Source: Globodera rostochiensis
Lineage: Eukaryota; Nematoda; Chromadorea; Rhabditida; Heteroderidae
Direction: 5' to 3'
Length of the DNA: 64,000 bases
NCBI GenBank assembly: GCA_018350325.1
Contig: JAEVLN010000028.1
Location: forward strand, 674,753 to 738,752
The position numbers and the translations under genes were made by a program. The notes beneath the pieces were generated by a model. The model ran no database searches, was not told the DNA's origin, and saw only the letters and a program-made list of their open reading frames with translations. Positions 1 through 10,577 of the stretch are shown here, piece after piece (position 1 is the first letter of the stretch; the number at the start of each line of letters is the position of its first letter).

Positions 1-37
1 TAAACTTTTTTGTTATGCAAAGTTTAAAACAATTTAG

Positions 38-1172
38 GCAAAAAAGGTCAAATGCATGCAGAGAAAGCATTCAAACTGGGTAAGTGTTTTTATTATTTAT
101 GAAATTAAATTACAATTGCTTTTCATAGAACAAACAAAAGAAATGCGAGAAAAATTAATAAAAACAAAATTTAGGACGCAGTTAGGCAATGCTTGGGCAG
201 CAGTGTGTACAATGGGACGGCATGCGTAAGTTTTGCAATTTTATTTCATAAAATAATTTTTGCATGCAATTTCACCTTTGATGTTTTTCCGCATTCACGG
301 CTGATTCAACCAAATTTATTTGCTAAAAATTGATTTAAAAAAGGAATTAACTAAAAATGACAAGTTTATTTAAGAATGATCCGTTGCCTCCAATCGAGAG
401 CGCCACCGAAACAGTATGATTGAAACTTTTGCCAAAAACCCAATGCTTATGCATAATTTTCAAATCTTTAAATGCTTTTGTTTAAACACATAAAAATGAT
501 TTTAAAATTTGTATTAAATCAAAAAATATTAACTTTAACATATTGTAAAAAAAATTGCCAAATTCGCTAAAAAATTTGCGTATTTTTCTTTTTAGTGCCT
601 TAAAACACACAAATCGAATTTTAAACAAAAAAATAAAAAACTAAAGTGAATCTTGGCATAATTGTGCTCTCAATTAAATAAACGGGTTTGGTGCCAATTT
701 TATTTTGTTTAAATTTTAGACGAAGACTCAAACGGCGGCGCCAACTGTCCCCGCCATTTTTTCTGGAATCGAAGTATTGTTTAAATTTAAATTTCTTTGC
801 TAATTTCATGTTTAGAAGCAGTCGTATGTGAACATTACGACGGCCGGCAACAACTGCAGCGAATTTGTGAGGGAAGTTTGCCCATGTAAGTGGGCACTCT
901 GCGTCGAGCGAGAGGGCTATTCTCGCACCAACTGCTGCCCCGTGGACTACGACCTCGTTTGTTGCGCCAAGGTAAAGTTTGGCGTTTTGCAAAAAATTTT
1001 AATTCCAAACTTTTTGTAGAAGGCAATTCCTTTCCAAGACATAAAGTATAATGCCGAGCATCAGACGCCGAACGCCTCGGAATCGCCGATGACCAACCAG
1101 ACCACTGCGAGCTCGGACGGCATTCGCGCCATTGGATGTGCCAAAATGGCTGTCGTTGGTATAAAGATTTAA
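38..1172 (+). CDS. Partial multi-exon gene for a secreted-type cysteine-rich protein (locus A)
   Basis: Six exons can be placed by GT/AG borders, all in phase 0: 38-79, 175-225, 375-413, 720-773, 816-971 and 1020-1172, ending in TAA. The 5' end lies outside the window. The two small first exons encode KCMQRKHSNW and DAVRQCLGSSVYNGTAC. The main exon carries the dense cysteine module CPCKWALCVEREGYSRTNCC followed by CC eleven residues on. The last exon is Ser/Thr/Asn-rich and ends in a weakly hydrophobic tail. Locus B at 31747-32423 on the other strand has the same exon order, phases and cysteine spacing, so exon structure and frame are mutually supported. I do not recognise a named domain; an extracellular role is inferred from the cysteines and from the signal-peptide-like N-terminus of the relative at 27712. 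Potential N-glycosylation sites (NIT, NQT) are present. Confidence 0.72.
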
Positions 1173-1278
1173 CTGTTTAATTAAATTGGCGTAATGCCAA
1201 AAAATATTTTGTTTTGAATTAAGATGGAAATATTTATTCCAATTCATTATTACAATTTGTTTAGCCTTGGCGTTGTTC

Positions 1279-1354
1279 GGCATTTTTGTGCGCCGCATGA
1301 TGTGAGCACCGAAGACGGCATTTTTGTGCGCCGAGTGATGTGAGCACCGAAGAC
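1279..1354. repeat. Two-copy 38-bp tandem repeat
   Basis: Two near-identical 38-bp copies sit head to tail just after locus A; each contains TTTTTGTGCGCCG and GTGAGCACCGAAGAC. They differ at only a few bases (CATGATG against AGTGATG). No coding signal was seen here, and nothing else recognisable from 1355 to about 1980 apart from AT-rich sequence. Confidence 0.7.
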
Positions 1355-1984
1355 AAACCCCCTGTGATCATTAAAAAATAGTCTTTTTTGGGCCTAGTTG
1401 CTTTATATAATCAAATGCTTATGGGAATTACATTTAAAATTTATTTTATCCATTATTTCATTTATGTAATAAATGTCTTTTATTTACCGTTGTGACTGTC
1501 GGTGGTCGTTTGGATGGGGGGGGGGAAGACATTTGCATCAATTTCGAGATATTATTCAAATTTAAAGCAACATTTTTAATCAAAATTTGTTTTCTGAACA
1601 CGCTTATAATATGTGCTAAAAGCTCAACATCAAAAATTGCAATGTGAAATTATATTTTGAAAACTTTTGCCGTTATTCCCCGTACAAAACCAAATTAAAT
1701 CATTAAATTTGCTAGCCAAACCCTTTGCCAAGTTTGATTGTGAAATATGCCGCCGATTTATGCCAATTTGTTGCAACTTTTACGAATTTCGGGATGCGCA
1801 AGTCAAGAGCGTCTCTGGATTTTTCCTGGATCTTCATTTTCCTTTGGTCCCGCGCAGGATAAAACCAAAGCCGTTCGTCCTTGTGCCACTTGCACCGGTT
1901 TTGCCTTGTCTGTCAGCATGGATAAAAATTGATGACCGTATGTTAAAAAATTCAAATCTTAAATTCCACCAAAACGTAACGCCA

Positions 1985-2240
1985 AAGGAGTCTGTTGTAT
2001 GTGAACACAGTACCCCGCCCCCACCATTCCAATTGTATGACCTCCGGGGTTGGAGTCGGTGTCACACAGTCTTAAAACGAGTAGTCGCGGATGTGCCAAT
2101 TTTTGAGCAGAAATTTGCCGGGCCTTCCGTCACAGAGAGGCAGGAACCGAGGCCGTAGTTGCACGCTTTGTCCAACTGTTGAAGCAGCGAGTGCAGAAGA
2201 CGGCGTTTGATGTCCCACACCAAACTCCTCCAACAAAACA
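1985..2240 (-). pseudogene. Shank-like scaffold gene relic, copy a
   Basis: On the minus strand this matches the copy at 6408-6800 almost base for base. It can be read as DGRPGKFLLKNWHIRDYSF followed by a stop, then a fused TDSNPGG segment. The first piece resembles the N-terminal ubiquitin-like (SPN) domain of Shank proteins (GKFL...PYLEF). The second matches the ankyrin-repeat phrase TPLYxN...D. The sequence joining the two exons in copy b is deleted here, so this copy cannot encode a working protein. The Shank assignment rests on the combination of SPN-like, ankyrin and PDZ pieces seen across the three copies. Confidence 0.55.
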
Positions 2241-2884
2241 CTCAAACATTTCTGAATTTTTTTTGAAGGCTTTTAACTCAAGCCCTGACCCATTTCTGAT
2301 TTGTCAGAGTTCGCTAATCCACCCGGATTGGAGAAGTCCAAAAATGGTGATGAACACACTGAATGCTTGGCCTAGGTTTTGGCGGAATAAATCACCTGAT
2401 CAGAATCTCAAAATTGGCAATGTTTTTGTGTTTCTTCTGATCAGCAGCACCAAAAGTACAAAGAACAAATTTCAAACGTTCAGAAGATAGTTCTATTTGT
2501 AAGTCCACAAAAATCGACGGATTTTTAGCTCCCAACTTTACGCAATTTTTTCTAGTGGATTCGGCATTTTTGCCCTGTCCCACCCAGGGTTGCAACGGAT
2601 TGGGAAAAAAGTCGGATACGGATTTCGGATCGGATTGCCCAAAATTTCTCGGATCGGATTTCGGATTGAGAAAAACACCGGATTTCGGATAACGGATTTC
2701 GGATAAAGAAAATGAAAAAATTTTTTAGTTGAAAAATTCAAACTTTTGTGATTTTTTTAAAACTTTTCGGTATAACAAGTTATTCAATGTAACCTTTAAG
2801 TTCAATATGAAAAATCGCAAAGAGGCAAATTATGGTGAAGAAAAGATGTAATTTTTCGAGCTTCTCGGCGGAAAGACGGTTTCG

Positions 2885-3075
2885 GACAGTTGTGTGGGGG
2901 TCGGCGGTGCCGATAGGCGCCGCCGAGAAAAATTTTTGAAATTTTGACTCAATTTTGTTAAGAAAGTAGTCTAAAATTTTAACAAAATTAAGCATTTTGC
3001 TTCGGAATTTCGGAAAAAATAGTTTATGTAAGAGTGGAGGATGTCCGGCGGCGCCGACAGGCGCCGCCGAGGAAA
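2885..3075. repeat. Two copies of a dispersed GC-rich hairpin repeat
   Basis: Two copies of the palindromic core GGCGGTGCCGATAGGCGCC lie at about 2900-2925 and 3040-3070, each flanked by AT-rich sequence (GAAAAATTTTTGAAATTTTG). The same core recurs in either orientation near 4714, 7880, 9463, 11055, 12495, 12635, 12985, 18785, 21130, 26902, 28680 and 29607. Copies often abut a poly-C or poly-G run. It behaves like the conserved centre of a short interspersed or MITE family; no terminal repeat or target duplication was established. Confidence 0.6.
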
Positions 3076-3226
3076 TTTTTGAAAATTTTAATGATATAGT
3101 TAAAGAAATTGAAGAAAATTCTTATATCTATTCTTTTGCGCGTATTTTTAATTAAAAAATATTATTTAAAAAATACTATTAATGAGGGGATGCCTATTTG
3201 AGTAGAGGGGGAAAAACCAATAAATA

Positions 3227-3984
3227 CCGTATATACTGTTTTAATTCCACACCCTCTGATAATTCCACACCCTCTAATAATTCCGCCCTTTCTGAGGAGG
3301 TTGAAAAATAATTCCACACCCTCTAATAATTCCACACCCTCTAATAATTTCCCACCTTATTTAACGATTTGAATCCAATTTTATCACCTTTTTCCACTGG
3401 ATAAAATTGACGAGATGTAACGGGAAAGGAATAAGGATAAAACTATGATGTTCTAAATTTCTAAAAATAATTCATCATCTTCGCCAACACCGCCAAGCTC
3501 CAAATTATTCTCATCTTCGGATAATCCCGCTTCTTCCTCATGCTTTCTTAAGGAATTTTTTCGGAAAAGGTTGGATTTTAGGGGTGCATTTTTGAAAATT
3601 TGAAATCTCAATCTTTAGGGGGTGCAATTTTGGAGTTTATTGCATTTTTCTTAAGGAATTTTTTCAGAGTAAGTTTTTTCCAAAATCAATTTTAGAGGTC
3701 AAATTTTTTTTTTTTTGTGTTTTTTAAAGGAATTTGTAAAGAAAATTGGTCCAAAAACTACAAATTTTCAAAACAAAAGGGTCATTTTATGGTTTTTTCT
3801 CAAAAAAATTTTCGCCAGCTGAAGTATGGAAAAAGTGGAGAATTTTCGTGATAGCTGAACATATCGCCAAACAGTTGAAAAATAATTCCACACCCTCTGA
3901 TAATTCCACACCCTCTAATAATTCCGCCCTTTCTGAGGAGGTTGAAAAATAATTCCACATGTGGAATTAAAACAGTATATACGG
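3227..3984. mobile_element. Tc1/mariner-like MITE with TA target
   Basis: The terminal inverted repeat CCGTATATACTGTTTTAATT begins at 3227 and its complement ends at 3984; TA lies immediately outside each end (3225-3226 and 3985-3986). Inside both ends are short tandem repeats of TAATTCCACACCCTCT and a shared block around TTCTGAGGAGGTTG. No transposase ORF is present, so it would be non-autonomous. The TA target suggests the Tc1/mariner group; other TA-targeting groups are possible. Confidence 0.6.
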
Positions 3985-4018
3985 TAAGTGCTTGCACTCA
4001 AGCGGGTTTGAACCCAAC

Positions 4019-5260
4019 CAGGGTTGCAACGGATCATCCGAAATCCGTTATCCGTTATCCGAAATCCGGTGTTTTTCTCAATCCGATATCCGAAATCCGA
4101 TCCGACAAATTTTGGGCGCCAATCCGATATCCGAAATCCGATCCGACAAATTTTGGCAAATCCGATCCGAAATCCGGATAATTGTCCGATATGATTGAAC
4201 ACAAAAAAATGAACCAAAGAGTAAAATATAATAGCCTACCGAAGGGCTTATCAATAGGGTCGAGATTTTCAAGTTTTAACATGTTTTTTTTGCGAATAGG
4301 GAATCATAAGAGAAGCCCGGAAATAGCATTAATTTTGAAAAATTTTAAAATTAGAGCGAGTTTTTAGTTATTATAAATCAATATTTTGGCTTTTTTGAGA
4401 ATAAATCAATAATTCCGCGATTTTTCCGTAATTAATCAATATTTTAAGCAATTTTCTTGAGAAAAATGCAATTTTTAAGCATTTTTTAGAAATTTCTTGA
4501 AGAAATTCAATATTTTTCCCCAAAATTTCTTAAGAAAAAAGCAATAAAACAAAATGTACCCCCTAAAAAGGGACTTTTTCTATTACCAAAAATCCACCCC
4601 AAAGATCGAAATTTTCCCTAAAATTTTTTTATTTGGTATTTTTATAAATAAAGTTTTACATTTTTTTGACCAATTTTCTTAACAAATTCACATCAAAAAT
4701 TCAAAATTTTCTCGGCGGCGCCTATCGGCACCGCCGACCCCCCCCCCACCCCGCAAGCAGAATTCGCAAAAAAAAATTTGTATTTTTGAAAAATGGAAAT
4801 CGACAAAATTTTTTGTTAAATTTCAACAAAATTCTAAGAATCGACTTTTTTTGGCTTCCCCCCTCCCTCTAAAAATTTTTCTGGTTACGGCCCTGGACGG
4901 GAAGTTAAACTTTTTCTTCATCATAATTTGCCCATTTGCGATTTTTCTTATTGAACTTGAGTGTTACATTGAAGAAATTATCATTTCCCGGAAATCTTCT
5001 AAAAAAACACCAAAATTTCAGTTTTTTCCAATAAAAATTTTTTCATCCGAAATCCGTTATCCGATATCCGAAATCCGGTGTTTTTTCAAATCCGATATCC
5101 GAAATCCGATCCGACAAATTTTGGGTTATCCGATCCGAAATCCGTATCCGACTTTTTTCTCAAGGACAATCCGATCCGAAATCCGTATCCGACTTTTTTC
5201 TCAAGGACAATCCGATCCGAAATCCGTATCCGACTTTTTTCTCAATCCGTTGCAACCCTG
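4019..5260. mobile_element. hAT-like non-autonomous element (inner, nested)
   Basis: It starts CAGGGTTGCAACGGATCATC at 4019 and ends with the complementary terminus at 5260. It is flanked by a perfect 8-bp duplication AACCCAAC (4011-4018 and 5261-5268). It belongs to the same family as 2585-5502 but in opposite orientation: its left end carries the CATCCGAAATCC block and its right end the GAAAAAAGTCGGATAC block. The interior is AT-rich, with a GC hairpin repeat at 4714-4737 and no transposase frame. The perfect duplication implies a younger insertion than the outer copy. Confidence 0.75.
4690..4752 (+). repeat. GC-rich hairpin repeat copy with C-tract
   Basis: The core GGCGGCGCCTATCGGCACCG is preceded by TTCAAAATTTTCTC and followed by a C-rich run. 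It lies inside the nested hAT-like element and is one of more than a dozen copies in the window. Confidence 0.6.
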
Positions 5261-5886
5261 AACCCAACACATAGCATAAGACTCACCAAAAAGTGGAACC
5301 ACTAAGCCATCGACCTACTTGGGATAGATACCTTACATTTTTATTTCATTTTTCTTATAAAAATTGTTGAAAAATATCAGACAAAAAAGTCTATTTATCC
5401 GGATTTCGGATCGGATTACCCAAAATTTCTCGGATCGGATTTCGGATTGAGAAAAACATCGGATTTCGGATAACGGATTTCGGATGATCCGCTGCAACCC
5501 TGATCCCACCCCAATTGACCTGCATTGAAGGTTAGGCACAATATTTGCATGTTCAATGTGCCGTCCGCGCGTTCGTTGGGGTTATTGAAAGCCGAATACA
5601 AATTTTTTATTGATGGAAGGAATTAAAAAACGAAATTTAGAGAATGATCGATCGGTCAAATTAAAAAGTGATCAAAGACCAAAAGTCTCGGGCCCAGTGC
5701 CAGCAATTTTGAAAGTTTATGTGGGACGCGAATGTTGGGTGGGGGGGGGGGGGATTTTGGGGGAGACGTTCAAAAAGCAATCGGCTTTTTAATGGGTGCA
5801 TTCCATCAGGGAGAAGCGGTGGGGGGGGGGGGAAATTTGTGGAGTGGATGGATGGTTATTGGTTGATGTTGGTCAACTGGCTACCT

Positions 5887-5956
5887 GTCCGAATCCCACC
5901 CCAGCCAAAAACAGTCCGAATCCCACTTGACCGCGGTGGAATTCGGACTTTCTGAA
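5887..5956. repeat. CCGAATCCCAC dispersed repeat
   Basis: Short phrases of the type GTCCGAATCCCACCCCAGCC and AAAACAGTCCGAATCCCACT repeat here, ending in an inverted phrase (GGTGGAATTCGGAC). The same family is at 16877-16985 and 17303-17343. Between 5503 and 6400 I otherwise see only AT-rich sequence with long G or C runs. Confidence 0.45.
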
Positions 5957-6399
5957 GCCTGATCACTTTTATGCTTATCAATTGATTCATAAAGCGACTA
6001 ATCTTTTAAAAGAATTTTTAAATCTTTCTTTCTATATGCTATTTTAATTATTTGATATTTGTTGCCCAATTTCCCGGTATTTCCGGCGTCGAATTATCGA
6101 GAATTTTGGTTTATTAGTCGCCGTAAGGGACGACCAACGGCGTGGACTTCCCCCCCCCCCCCCCCATTTCACTGATCGACACGAATCAACTAGGAATGGA
6201 AATAATTTTGCCCATTCCAAATGCCCGGAGCAAAAACAAAAACTTCTGATTAAATAATTTCTAACTGAAATAAAATTCCGATGTTTATTTGCTTGGATGC
6301 TTTTCGATCGGTCATATTTAAGTCTAGTCAAAAAATTAAAGCCTTCATAAGTGCCGTCGATATTTAAGCTTAAAAGCCTTCAAAAATTCAGAAATGTCT

Positions 6400-7512
6400 G
6401 AGCGTTTCGTTGGAGGAGTTTGGTGTGGGGCATCAAACGCCGTCTTCTGCACTCGCTGCTTCAACAGTAACTACGGCCCCGGTTCCTGCCTCCCTGTGAC
6501 GGAAGGCCCGGCAAATTTCTGCTCGAAAATTGGCACATCCGCGACTACTCGTTCTAAGACTGTGTGCCCTACGTGGAGTTGAAGTTCAAGAAGATGGTGA
6601 GCAGGATTTTTGCAAGCATCTGATTGGCCACTGTTAGACCCCTCGCAAAAATTTCTGGAATTTATTTTGATTTTTCGACTTTAGCCTCTCTATTACAACC
6701 ACATGCTAAACACCGACTCCAACCCCGGAGGTCATACAATTGGAATGGTGGGGGCAGGGTACTGTACTCACATACAACAAACTCCTTTGGCGTTACGTTT
6801 TGGCGGAATTTAAGATTTGTTTGCAACTTCGAGCACTTTCACAAGTAGTGCTCGGCAAATAGCTTGAATCGATATTCGATACGATATTTTGATAAAATAT
6901 CGGTATAGAAAAATATCGAATTAATAGTTTTTTTCCCGATACGATATTTCGATATAAATATCGCAATATATCGCGATATTTTTATCGAAATATCGTATCG
7001 TGCCGAGCACTATTCACAAGTGTAATCATTAGGGCCGAGATTTGTATTGATTAAAACCGCGAAATTTTGAAAACCCCAAAAAGCGCCAAAATATTGATTA
7101 AAAGGCCAAGAAATGTCATTTTTTAGGGGTGCATTTTGGTTCGAAAATTTTTTTTTGATTTTTAAGGGTACATTTATCGTTTTTATTGCATTTTTCTTAA
7201 GAAATTTTTAACCTATGAATTGACGGATTCTTTATCTGAAGAGCATCGCTCATTTTTATTTTATTTTGGCTTTCTAAAAAACTCAATTTGACTTTGACTC
7301 TGTGTGATTGTTTAGAGGTTTTGCTCTGTACCGCGGCGCCGACCTCTCCATGCTGAACTGACAAGGCCAAAATCCGGTGCAAGTGACACCTTTTGTCGGT
7401 ATTTTGGCATCGACTGAAGCGATCCAATGGCCCGACCCGCACAACATTGGCACGTCGTTTCGAACTCCGTTGCGGGAGAGTACGGCACGTTGCTCTGGAC
7501 TTTGATTTAGGG
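6400..7512 (+). pseudogene. Shank-like scaffold gene relic, copy b
   Basis: Three pieces are in order. At about 6440-6595, SPN-like DGRPGKFLLENWHIRDYSF, stop, then CVPYVELKFKKM before a GTGAGC donor (compare Shank GKFLDEERLL...PYLEFRY). At 6667-6745, ankyrin-like PLYYNHMLNTDSNPGG. At 7310-7512, a degraded ankyrin segment ending DPHNIGTSF. In-frame stops and a frameshift show it is not functional. After GTSF the sequence runs straight into the block that in copy c lies some 230 bases further on (30596), so an intron present there is missing here. A MITE (6846-7012) interrupts this copy. Shank proteins scaffold postsynaptic complexes; that role is family knowledge only. Confidence 0.62.
6846..7012. 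mobile_element. 167-bp hAT-like MITE, TAGTGCTCGGCA termini
   Basis: The termini are TAGTGCTCGGCA and its complement TGCCGAGCACTA, and the flanks are a perfect 8-bp duplication TTCACAAG (6838-6845, 7013-7020). The interior consists of short palindromic ATCGATA/TATCG words. The paralogous Shank relic at 30058-30072 has the uninterrupted sequence CACTTTCACAAGTG, an empty site that confirms insertion and duplication. A relative lacking its left end is at 12150-12325. Confidence 0.85.
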
Positions 7513-7859
7513 TCGCCCCTGTTTTTCTTGAGTAAACTAACGATTTTAAATTGCTAAACTGGCATCAACGTCTTAGGCAAGTATTAACGAACGAATTTTA
7601 GTATATAAATTCGATAGTAATATTATTTATGCCAGAAACTTGGAGAACGATGGGGCTCCAACACCGCCGTAGCCGTCGTCTCAGAGACGTTAGCAGACGC
7701 GGTGGCTCCATCGTCACGTGCCATGGTTCCACCAAAAGCCGCGCGAAAATCTTAACTTTTTCACGCAATTTCCATACTTCAGCTGGCGAAAATTTATTGA
7801 GAAAAAGGGGGTGACCCTTTTGTTTTTGCAATTTTGTACCAATTTTATAAATTTCATCA

Positions 7860-7925
7860 AAAAATTCAAAATTTTTTCCGGCAGCGCCTATCGGCACCGC
7901 CGCCGGACCTCTTACGGCCCTGGTC
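7860..7925 (+). repeat. GC-rich hairpin repeat copy
   Basis: A degenerate copy (GGCAGCGCCTATCGGCACCG) is preceded by TTCAAAATTTTTTC. Weaker copies of the family are near 9463, 21130 (minus orientation), 26902, 28680 and 29607. No gene was recognised from 7520 to 8620. Confidence 0.5.
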
Positions 7926-8627
7926 TCGGGCAGAACACAAAAATTTGACATTTTTGAGAAAAGTTGAGTAAACTACCGATTTTTAAATTAGCCTCACAAT
8001 TCTTTCAATGCTCCAATTCAATTTTTTTACTATTTGTAGGCTTAAATGAGTGTTAGTTGAATTTGAAAGCAGCTAAAACTGGAATCAACCGTCTCGGTGA
8101 ATTTTGGACATTTTAAAGCATAATTTTGTTTTATCATTAATAAATTCGACAAATAAAAACAAAGCTGACCTCCAAATCCAAATGAACCGAATGAAATGCC
8201 ATTTATTTAATTAATTATTGGCAATCGTTTAAAAAAAGAATCAATGCATGCGTAAATGGAAATAAATAATTAAAAACAAAAAATAATTTAAAAATTCCAT
8301 GTATGTATTTTAAGATTTTTATTCAGAATTAACGACCAAATAAAGATTAATTGAAGACATCTTCAATCAATAATTGAAGAGCCGAGTTGTGTTGAAAATA
8401 GGATTAATTAATTTTTTTAAAGATTAAGGATTATTCTGATTTTTACGACATTTATCGCCAAGAATGGGCGGAGATCGGTCGATCGCTGAACTGGTCAAAA
8501 AGGGGCAGGCGGGGTACAATTCAAATTCCCGAAAATCCGCGAGAATCCGTGGGCAAGAGAAGGCACGCAAATCATTAATTGGCAAATCATTAATGTTTAA
8601 TGATTGATTGAATCAAATCAACCCCAC

Positions 8628-9433
8628 CTTAATGATCACTTCGCCTCTGCTCTCCATTATGTACCCGTCAAAATTGGCGCTCAACAGAGTGTGGGTCGCT
8701 TTGGAGATGTGTATTTTGTTAACTGAATTATTCAAAAAGAAAAATCAGAATAATTTAAATAATAAACGAACGGCTTGAAGAGCTTTCCATCCGGGAAGCG
8801 GTGTGCCAGCCCTTAAAAAGGTTCAAATTTATAACCAAAAAAAATTAGGGATTGGGGGGGGGCAAAACATTTCAACTGTTTGTTGAATTAATTTCAAAAA
8901 TATTCTTGCAATTATTACAAACAACGCTCGCCAAAAGCCCTGAAATTTATTTATAAAAATATTCAAATTTCTATAAAATTAAATTTATTTATTTATTTAC
9001 CTATTTACATATCTTCGCATCTTTTCCATGCCCCCCTAGGACAAATTTACCGTGGCATCATACGGTAGAGGAGGATGCCCAACTTGCGATTTTCCCCCTC
9101 CAACTCTCGCGTTCGCTCCTGCACTTCTTCCTCCAGCTTGTTGGCGTACTGCTCCAGCATGCCGAAGACGTAGTCCATCAGGTTGACACTCTGACCGGCA
9201 TTCATCTGCCGCAACTTCTGCCGGACCTTCTAAATGGTTGGACGTTCATTCGGAGCCGCCACCCAACAATCGCAAATCAGATCAATCTGCATAAACACGC
9301 GCAAAACTCCTTTCCATGCCAATTCCGGGTTCAGGTTGTCAAAGGCGGGCCGTAGTGACGGTCTCACTCCGCATTTCGTGCCCGCGTTACCGTACTTCAC
9401 CCCTCCGGGGCTCTCCCGACAAATGTCTGCTTG
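8628..9433 (-). pseudogene. Receptor-type guanylate cyclase fragment, catalytic core missing
   Basis: Exon 9433-9051 (AG acceptor, GTAAAT donor) encodes the end of the kinase-homology domain (RPSLRPAF, CWVAAPNERPTI) and the coiled linker (VNLMDYVFGMLEQYANKLEE, ERTRELEGENRKLGILLYRM), typical of membrane guanylate cyclases that make cGMP. An in-frame TAG follows ERPTI. The next pieces are 8811-8768 (HTASRMESS, from the conserved DTVNTASRMES) and 8722-8628 (NKIHISKATHTLL...ESRGEVIIK), the very end of the cyclase domain. About 150 residues of the catalytic domain, including the metal-binding aspartates, should lie between the linker and TASRMES, but only 240 bases separate those exons. The gene is therefore internally deleted. 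I see no GKG...WL tail downstream. Confidence 0.75.
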
Positions 9434-9444
9434 CTAAATTGAGC

Positions 9445-9505
9445 CAAAAATTTTAAAATTTTCTCGGCAGAGCCTATCGGCCCCGCCGACCTCTCCCGCC
9501 CCCAG
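9445..9505 (+). repeat. GC-rich hairpin repeat copy
   Basis: A variant core (TCGGCAGAGCCTATCGGCCC) with the usual AAAATTTTAAAATTTTC left flank and C-rich right flank. Between 9506 and 10577 nothing recognisable was seen apart from a TTAGGCCTAAGCC motif at about 10029. Confidence 0.45.
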
Positions 9506-10577
9506 AAGTAAAGCAGAATTGTTAAAAAAAATTGATGATGAAGCAATTGAAGTTGAAGACAATTTTTTTGTTATCGATAGTGCAACAATTTCGGATCTCG
9601 GGTTTTGGATTCCGGAAAAAATTTCGGGATTTACGGGAATTCGGATTTGATTTAAAATCCTTTCGGATTTTTGGTTTTCCGGAATCGGATTTCAGATTTT
9701 ATTTTCCAATTTTGATCATCCCCGATGAACACAACATCTTTGACCATGGCATTCTCGGACAAAATCACGGCGGAGAAATTCCACACCGCCAAAACGGCTC
9801 CCGGAAAATGCGTCAGTGATTATTAAAAGTCATATAAAACATGTTTCTGCAGATTTTTGGGGTCGAAGAATCCGATTCTGACCTCTGGTATAACCAATTC
9901 CGAACCGCGGACCAGAATTCAAACATTTAGTCAAAATTCAAATTTTCCAAAAAATCAAGTTTGGCGGCTAACCCGTCCGAAGCCAATCACGATTGCCGAT
10001 TCTGTCCAATACTGAAGTTAAGCCTAGCTTAGGCCTAAGCCACCCCCTGGACTGATTTTTGAGGAATAATTTATGGTGATCGAGTTAAACTGATAAAAAA
10101 TAATGGCAAAAAATATTTACCCCATTAAAACCGTTTCACGAAATTTGTCCATTTTTATAAGAGAAAGCGCCATCATTGCCCGCTGAAATTGTTGACGAAT
10201 GTTCGGCAGATTGAACGCATAAAATGATGATGCAAAATGCAGCAAATATTAGGGTTGAAAATTTGAAGCGCATTTTTACGCAACTTGACGAAATATTTTT
10301 GATCACCAAAATAAAGTAAATATGTTGTAGTATTAACTAGAAAAAGGACTTGAGGACCGATCGAGCTTGCGATCGAGAAACTAAAAAAATCTCGACGAGA
10401 ATCTCGATTGTCCTTTCCCTAATATTAACAATACCGACTCCTACAAATTAATCAATAATAATAAACAATACAATGGATGCTCATTTTGTTGACATTGCAA
10501 TTCGCGAAATGATCCTTATCATCCGTCAATCAATGGGCTTAAAATACAACCACCAATTAACAATTTAGGTTTTAAAT

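Larger units (their letters stand above)
3990..5335 (-). other. tRNA-like (SINE head or tRNA relic) split by a transposon
   Basis: On the minus strand, 5335-5261 contains an A-box-like TGGCTTAGTGGTT. The B-box-like GGGTTCAAACCC is completed only when 5268-5261 is continued at 4010, i.e. when the hAT-like element 4019-5260 and one copy of its target duplication are left out. Spacing between the boxes is about 40 bases, suitable for a pol III promoter. A similar B-box block (GCGGGTTCGAACCC) occurs at 29741-29754. I did not establish a full cloverleaf. Confidence 0.35.
2585..5502. mobile_element. hAT-like non-autonomous element (outer), containing a nested relative
   Basis: Both ends carry the inverted terminus CAGGGTTGCA(A/G)CGGAT: direct at 2585, reverse complement ending at 5502. 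The flanking 8 bases are GTCCCACC (2577-2584) and ATCCCACC (5503-5510), a 7/8 target duplication as expected for hAT. Behind the terminus the two ends differ. One has a GAAAAAAGTCGGATAC block, the other CATCCGAAATCC, followed by many degenerate ATCCGAAATCCGATCC words. No transposase reading frame is visible. The element also contains a Tc1-like MITE (3227-3984), a tRNA-like stretch and the nested element at 4019-5260. Confidence 0.65.

Noticed and set aside
2179..2490. 103-codon plus-strand frame
   Set aside because: Its left part is the antisense of the Shank relic and the rest is unsupported AT-rich sequence.
7629..7740. Ser/Arg-rich and antisense Ala/Thr-rich frames near 7.7 kb
   Set aside because: GC-rich patch open in several frames without motif or splice support.
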